Below are positions 60,053 to 64,000 of a stretch of DNA of 64,000 bases, one piece after another. The position numbers and the translations under genes are program-made. Source of the stretch: Desulforudis sp. (GTDB lineage: Bacteria; Bacillota; Desulfotomaculia; Desulfotomaculales; Desulforudaceae); NCBI GenBank assembly GCA_019084485.1, contig JAHRFU010000050.1:1-64000 (forward strand), given 5' to 3'. Positions within the stretch are counted from its first letter, which is position 1. Every line of letters begins with the position of its first letter. Below the pieces are notes generated by a model, which worked only from the letters and a program-made list of their open reading frames with translations, was not told the DNA's origin and searched no databases.

Positions 60053-60155
60053 GGTCAGGATTCAGGATTCAGGATTCAGAATAAACAAGGAAGAAGAATC
60101 TTGATTTTTGGTTGCTTCCCGCTTTCTCCTGACTACTGAGTACTGACTCCTTGAG
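60053..60155 (+). repeat. Heptamer-array foldback element
   Basis: Forward GGTCAGG ATTCAGG ATTCAGG ATTCAGA (60053-60080); inverted CCTGACT ACTGAGT ACTGACT CCTTGAG (60128-60155). Confidence 0.75.
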
Positions 60156-60159
60156 TAGC

Positions 60160-60705
60160 CTACCAGCCGCGGTAGTGTTTGCCCAGGCTGCCGGCCGGCC
60201 GGCCCGCTACGTACTGCTCCCAGTTTACAGCCGAGATAAACACACCGGTCTCACGGCCGCCCGCAATCTGGGGATGTACCCCCGCCCAAGCGGCAACCAC
60301 GGTTCCCCCCGTAATCTCCGAAAACCGGCGCGCGAAGTCCTCAGCGGCCAGGTTGCAGCCGTACAGGGCGATCACTGAACCCCCGGCAAAACGGATCCGT
60401 CCGGCCGCCTTCTCTGTGGCTAAGTCGTCCAGGTAAGCCGCGAACTCGTTGTCGCTGGCACCGGGAGAATAGTAAAACCCGCTCCAGTTAGACAGAATTA
60501 TCCCACGCGGGTAAGAATGGCTGAAGATCTTTAGGTTCCGAATCGCCCCGTGCTGAGCCAGGAGTCCCAGCAGTTCCTTTCCGGTGGTCGGTTTCAGGAC
60601 CGTGTAACGGGTGCGCGAGGCGCGGTGGTCAAAGGCCCCCTCATCGCCGTAACCGTGGCAGGAGACAGCCAGATTAACGGTGCTTCTGGTAAGTATCTGA
60701 GTCAT
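60160..60705 (-). CDS. Hypothetical protein with caspase-like (clan CD/DUF4347-like) His and Cys motifs
   Basis: AIRNLKIFSHSYPRGI and GGSVIALYGCNLAAEDFARRFSEITGGTVVAAWAG; SD AGGAGGTGA upstream. Confidence 0.6.
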   Translation of the reverse strand: MTQILTRSTVNLAVSCHGYGDEGAFDHRASRTRYTVLKPTTGKELLGLLAQHGAIRNLKIFSHSYPRGIILSNWSGFYYSPGASDNEFAAYLDDLATEKAAGRIRFAGGSVIALYGCNLAAEDFARRFSEITGGTVVAAWAGVHPQIAGGRETGVFISAVNWEQYVAGRPAGSLGKHYRGW

Positions 60706-60868
60706 TCACAAATCACCTCCTGCTTATTAACATATGTCGCAGGCGCACCGGGTGTCCGGACGGTATTTTCATAGCACGGCAGGGACAAAAATAAGGGAGT
60801 AACCGTCGGGCAGCAAATTTAGGCCTGACTTGAATAATGGGTTAAGGAGGGCGCTATTGAGTGCTCAG

Positions 60869-61303
60869 ATGATCCCATTCCTCATTGCCGGGTTGGCCGG
60901 CGTCACAATGGCTTTTCAGGGGGCCATAAACTCCGGACTCTCTAAAATTATTGGACTTTTGGAGGCGACTTTCGTGGTCCACGTGGTCGGACTGCTCTTC
61001 GTGACCACGCTGCTCTTCATGTTCGGGCTCGGTGACGGCTCACTGGCTAGGTATGCGGAGGCTCCTTGGTATTATTACATAGGCGGCCTGTTGGGGGTGG
61101 TCATCGTATACGGGGTGGTGCGCACCATGCCCCAGGTGGGGGTGGCGCCTGCCACTACGGCCATCATCATCGGTCAGGTATTGACTGCCGCCGCGATTGA
61201 CCACCTGGGCCTGTTCGGACTGAAGCAAATTGCCTTCACCTGGTACCGTATCGCCGGAGTGTTCCTAATGGCCGGGGGTGCTTTCCTGCTTCTAAAGAAG
61301 TGA
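60869..61303 (+). CDS. DMT-family membrane protein (DUF606/YdcZ-like)
   Basis: MIPFLIAGLAGVTMAFQGAINSGLSKIIGLLEATFVVHVVGLL; hydrophobic throughout. Confidence 0.88.
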   Translation: MIPFLIAGLAGVTMAFQGAINSGLSKIIGLLEATFVVHVVGLLFVTTLLFMFGLGDGSLARYAEAPWYYYIGGLLGVVIVYGVVRTMPQVGVAPATTAIIIGQVLTAAAIDHLGLFGLKQIAFTWYRIAGVFLMAGGAFLLLKK

Positions 61304-61999
61304 GGTCAGGAGCAGCACGATGAGGATACCTGCCAAGAGGCCCCCAAAGGAGAAAGGGACGCTTTCCTGCAGTGACCGGGGGAGAAGCTCAAAGACCACA
61401 ATGTAGAGCATGGCCCCGGCTGCTGCTGCCAAGAGAAATGAAATCGGCAGGAGGTCGTTATGGGCCAGGAAAAGGCCCAGGAAAGTGCCGAGAGGGGTCA
61501 CCAGGCTGACCAGGAAGGTAAGAAGCAGGATCCGCCAGGGGGATATCCCGGCGGCGCGTAGGGGTACGGCCACGGCCATTCCCTCCGGAAGGTTGTGCAG
61601 GCCGATCGTCAACGCTACCAGGAAGCCCAGGTTGGTGTAGGAGGCGAAGCCGGCAGCGATGGCCATGCCCTCCGGCAGGTCGTGCAGGGCGATGCCCGTG
61701 GCAATGAGGATGCCCGTCTTCAGGAATCCACTTTGCAGAGGGCCCAGAATCGCGGTAATCCGGATATCTAACAAGGCTATCGCGAGAATGCCTGCCGCTA
61801 ATCCGGTGATTACGGTTTGTGTGCGTCCCTGGGCGAGGGCGGTGGGGATCAGGTCCCAAATGACTACGGCCGCCATCACCCCGGCGGCCAGCCCGAGAAA
61901 GACCGCGATCGTGGGTGAGCGCAGTTTTCCGAGGAACAGCACCAGAGCAACTCCGACAAGAGTACCCATACCGGCGATAAGACTTACGGTTAGTTCCAT
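61292..61999 (-). CDS. ZIP-family metal transporter
   Basis: IATGIALHDLPEGMAIAAGFA and ALTIGLHNLPEGMAVAVPL motifs. Confidence 0.94.
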   Translation of the reverse strand: MELTVSLIAGMGTLVGVALVLFLGKLRSPTIAVFLGLAAGVMAAVVIWDLIPTALAQGRTQTVITGLAAGILAIALLDIRITAILGPLQSGFLKTGILIATGIALHDLPEGMAIAAGFASYTNLGFLVALTIGLHNLPEGMAVAVPLRAAGISPWRILLLTFLVSLVTPLGTFLGLFLAHNDLLPISFLLAAAAGAMLYIVVFELLPRSLQESVPFSFGGLLAGILIVLLLTSLL

Positions 62000-62131
62000 A
62001 GATCGGCTCCCCGGAAGAGTACCCCCAAAGTGAGCGGAGGGCACCCGTCCTGTCAATTTGCTTATTGATTAGTACTGGAATAGAGGATAATTTATGCTCC
62101 TGTACAATTCTAGAGGAAAAGGAGGGAGCGT

Positions 62132-62983
62132 ATGCTGGCGGTAAAGGCCTACGCCAAGATTAACCTTACACTTTCCGTAGGTCGGAAGCGTTTGGACGGC
62201 TATCACGAACTGGAGTCCGTAATGCAGCAGCTGGCACTGCACGACCTGCTTGAGTTCGTTATTTCGGAAGAGGACATCTCGCTAACTACCGAGAACACCC
62301 AGGTGCCCGCTGGTTCCGATAACCTGATCGTACGGGCGGCGGAGCTGTTGCGCCGTCACACCGGATGCCTTTGGGGGGCACGTATCCACCTGACCAAGAA
62401 CATCCCCGTGGCAGCAGGTCTGGGGGGGGGTTCAGCGGATGCCGCAGCCACCCTGATCGGTTTGAATAGCTTGTGGGGGCTGGGCCTGTCGATGGACAAG
62501 CTCATGGAATGGGGTGCGCGTCTTGGCTCAGATGTGCCGTTTTGCCTGTTCGGCGGGACGGCCTTGGCCCGGGGCCGGGGTGAAGTGTTGGAGCGTTTGC
62601 CTGAAGCCCCGCCGATGGGTGTGGTACTCGTTAAGCCAGCCTTCAGTGTCAGCACCGCAGGGGCTTATCGCATGTTCGACGATTTGCCCGAGCCGGAGGC
62701 CTTTGATGCTCAGAAAATGGTTGAGGGCCTCCGTGACGGGGGTATTGAACAGATTGCCGAGGCGCTTCATAATGACCTGGAAAGAGCCACTTTTACAATG
62801 CACCCGGAACTGCAGTTGATAAAGGATGACTTGTGGAAGGCGGGAGCCAGCGGGATATTGATGGCCGGTAGCGGCCCGACGATTTTTGGTCTTGCACCCT
62901 CCACCGATGAAGCCCAGGAAATCGCGGATCGTCTGCTCAGTACGGAGGTCGGTGTGTGGGTCACCTCAACGGCCGCAATTTGA
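62132..62983 (+). CDS. ispE: 4-diphosphocytidyl-2-C-methyl-D-erythritol kinase
   Basis: AYAKINLTLSVGRKRLDGYHELESVMQ...NIPVAAGLGGGSADAAATL. Confidence 0.97.
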   Translation: MLAVKAYAKINLTLSVGRKRLDGYHELESVMQQLALHDLLEFVISEEDISLTTENTQVPAGSDNLIVRAAELLRRHTGCLWGARIHLTKNIPVAAGLGGGSADAAATLIGLNSLWGLGLSMDKLMEWGARLGSDVPFCLFGGTALARGRGEVLERLPEAPPMGVVLVKPAFSVSTAGAYRMFDDLPEPEAFDAQKMVEGLRDGGIEQIAEALHNDLERATFTMHPELQLIKDDLWKAGASGILMAGSGPTIFGLAPSTDEAQEIADRLLSTEVGVWVTSTAAI

Positions 62984-63043
62984 GTTGCTGTTGGGGTGGC
63001 CCAAGCGTTACAATGTCATAAATGAACGAAAGGGGTGCTCTTT

Positions 63044-63736
63044 TTGGAAAAGCAGGGACGTTTGCTCCCCGTGAAACTGGACAGCTACAAGCCATTACGG
63101 GAAGTCGTTTTTGAGTCTTTACGGGAGGCGATCATCCAGGGCATCCTGAAACCCGGTGAACGGATGATGGAACTACAGCTCGCCGAAGAGCTGGGGGTGA
63201 GCCGAACCCCGGTGCGTGAAGCCATCCGAAAGCTGGAACTGGAGGGCTTCGTGGTGATGGTGCCCCGCAAGGGGGCCTACGTGGCCGGCATCACCTACAA
63301 GGATATCACCGATGTCTTCGAAGTGCGGGCGGCGCTGGAGGCCTTGGCTGCAGGCCTGGCCGCACAGCGTATCACCGAGGAGGAGCTGGAAAAGCTGGAG
63401 CGCTCCGTGGTGCAGATCGGGGAAGTGGTGGAAAACGAGAACATTAACGCCCTGGTCGAGTATGACTCCGAGTTCCACGAGATTATTTACCAGGCCAGCC
63501 GCAATAAACGGCTTAAGTTGATTGTGGTACACCTGCATGAACAGATTCATCGTTTCCGTCAGATTACCCTCTCCCAACCTGGTCGGAACAGGCTGGCTCT
63601 GGAGGAACATAAGAAACTGGTCGACGCAATTTCGGACCGCAACGTGGAGTTGGCGATGACCCTCGCCCGGGAGCATATCGAAAACGCGGAGAACAGCTTC
63701 CTCTGTGCGGTTGAAGAGGACTTAAAGGGGAGCTAG
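63044..63736 (+). CDS. GntR-family regulator, FCD domain
   Basis: REVVFESLREAIIQGILKPGERMMELQLAEELGVSRTPVREAIRKLELEGFV. Confidence 0.94.
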   Translation: MEKQGRLLPVKLDSYKPLREVVFESLREAIIQGILKPGERMMELQLAEELGVSRTPVREAIRKLELEGFVVMVPRKGAYVAGITYKDITDVFEVRAALEALAAGLAAQRITEEELEKLERSVVQIGEVVENENINALVEYDSEFHEIIYQASRNKRLKLIVVHLHEQIHRFRQITLSQPGRNRLALEEHKKLVDAISDRNVELAMTLAREHIENAENSFLCAVEEDLKGS

Positions 63737-63741
63737 GTTTT

Positions 63742-64000
63742 ATGATAGACTGTGTACTCCTAGCCGGCAGTCCCAACAACGGGCCGCTTCAGGACGTGAG
63801 TACTTCCAGGTATGAGGCCACTATTCCGGTGGGCGGCAGGCCGATGTTCAGCTTCGTACTGGATGCCCTGCGGGGCTCGGACCGGATCGGGCAGATTGTC
63901 ATTGTCGGCCCACCCGAACTGGAGCACTACATCAATCATCCGGACACCCGTCTGGTGCCGATGAAGCAGGGTCTGATGGACAACATCGCCGAAGGCTTCG
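63742..64000 (+). CDS. Nucleotidyltransferase (MobA/GlmU-like NTP transferase), truncated by window end
   Basis: MIDCVLLAGSPNNGPLQ...ATIPVGGRPMFSFVLDALRG. Confidence 0.75.
   Translation, partial: MIDCVLLAGSPNNGPLQDVSTSRYEATIPVGGRPMFSFVLDALRGSDRIGQIVIVGPPELEHYINHPDTRLVPMKQGLMDNIAEGF

Overview
This window is a chromosomal origin region from a spore-forming, high-GC, Peptococcaceae/Desulfotomaculum-like Firmicute (the taxon is inferred from gene order). The minus-strand arm is parB-parA-rsmG-mnmG-mnmE-jag-yidC-yidD-rnpA-rpmH. The plus-strand arm starts with dnaA-dnaN-recF-remB-gyrB-gyrA and runs through pdxST, a serine T-box operon (aminotransferase-serA-serS), seven tRNAs, tadA, mqnB/mqnD, proA, topB, SRP RNA, dnaX-ebfC-recR-bofA, a 2-oxoacid:ferredoxin oxidoreductase operon, tmk-holB-ricT-rsmI, abrB, metG-tatD-cobO-yabE-rsmA, a sporulation/coat cluster (yabG, CAP protein, two DUF3794/SipL-like paralogues), ispE and a GntR regulator. 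Most of it is conserved core genome. The best items for follow-up are: (1) a family of degenerate heptanucleotide arrays, several paired with an inverted array to form a roughly 95-135 bp foldback element, often placed just after tRNA 3' ends; (2) two 29-bp parS-like split palindromes exactly 60 bp apart beside a lone LAGLIDADG protein and parAB; (3) matching sigma-K-like promoters on two tandem DUF3794 genes; (4) a stand-alone caspase-like (clan CD) protein; (5) holB and rsmA with apparent non-canonical start codons; (6) a Cys/His-motif hypothetical protein; (7) a small His-rich ORF convergent with topB. No CRISPR array or complete mobile element was seen. All calls come from reading the sequence; no database search was run.
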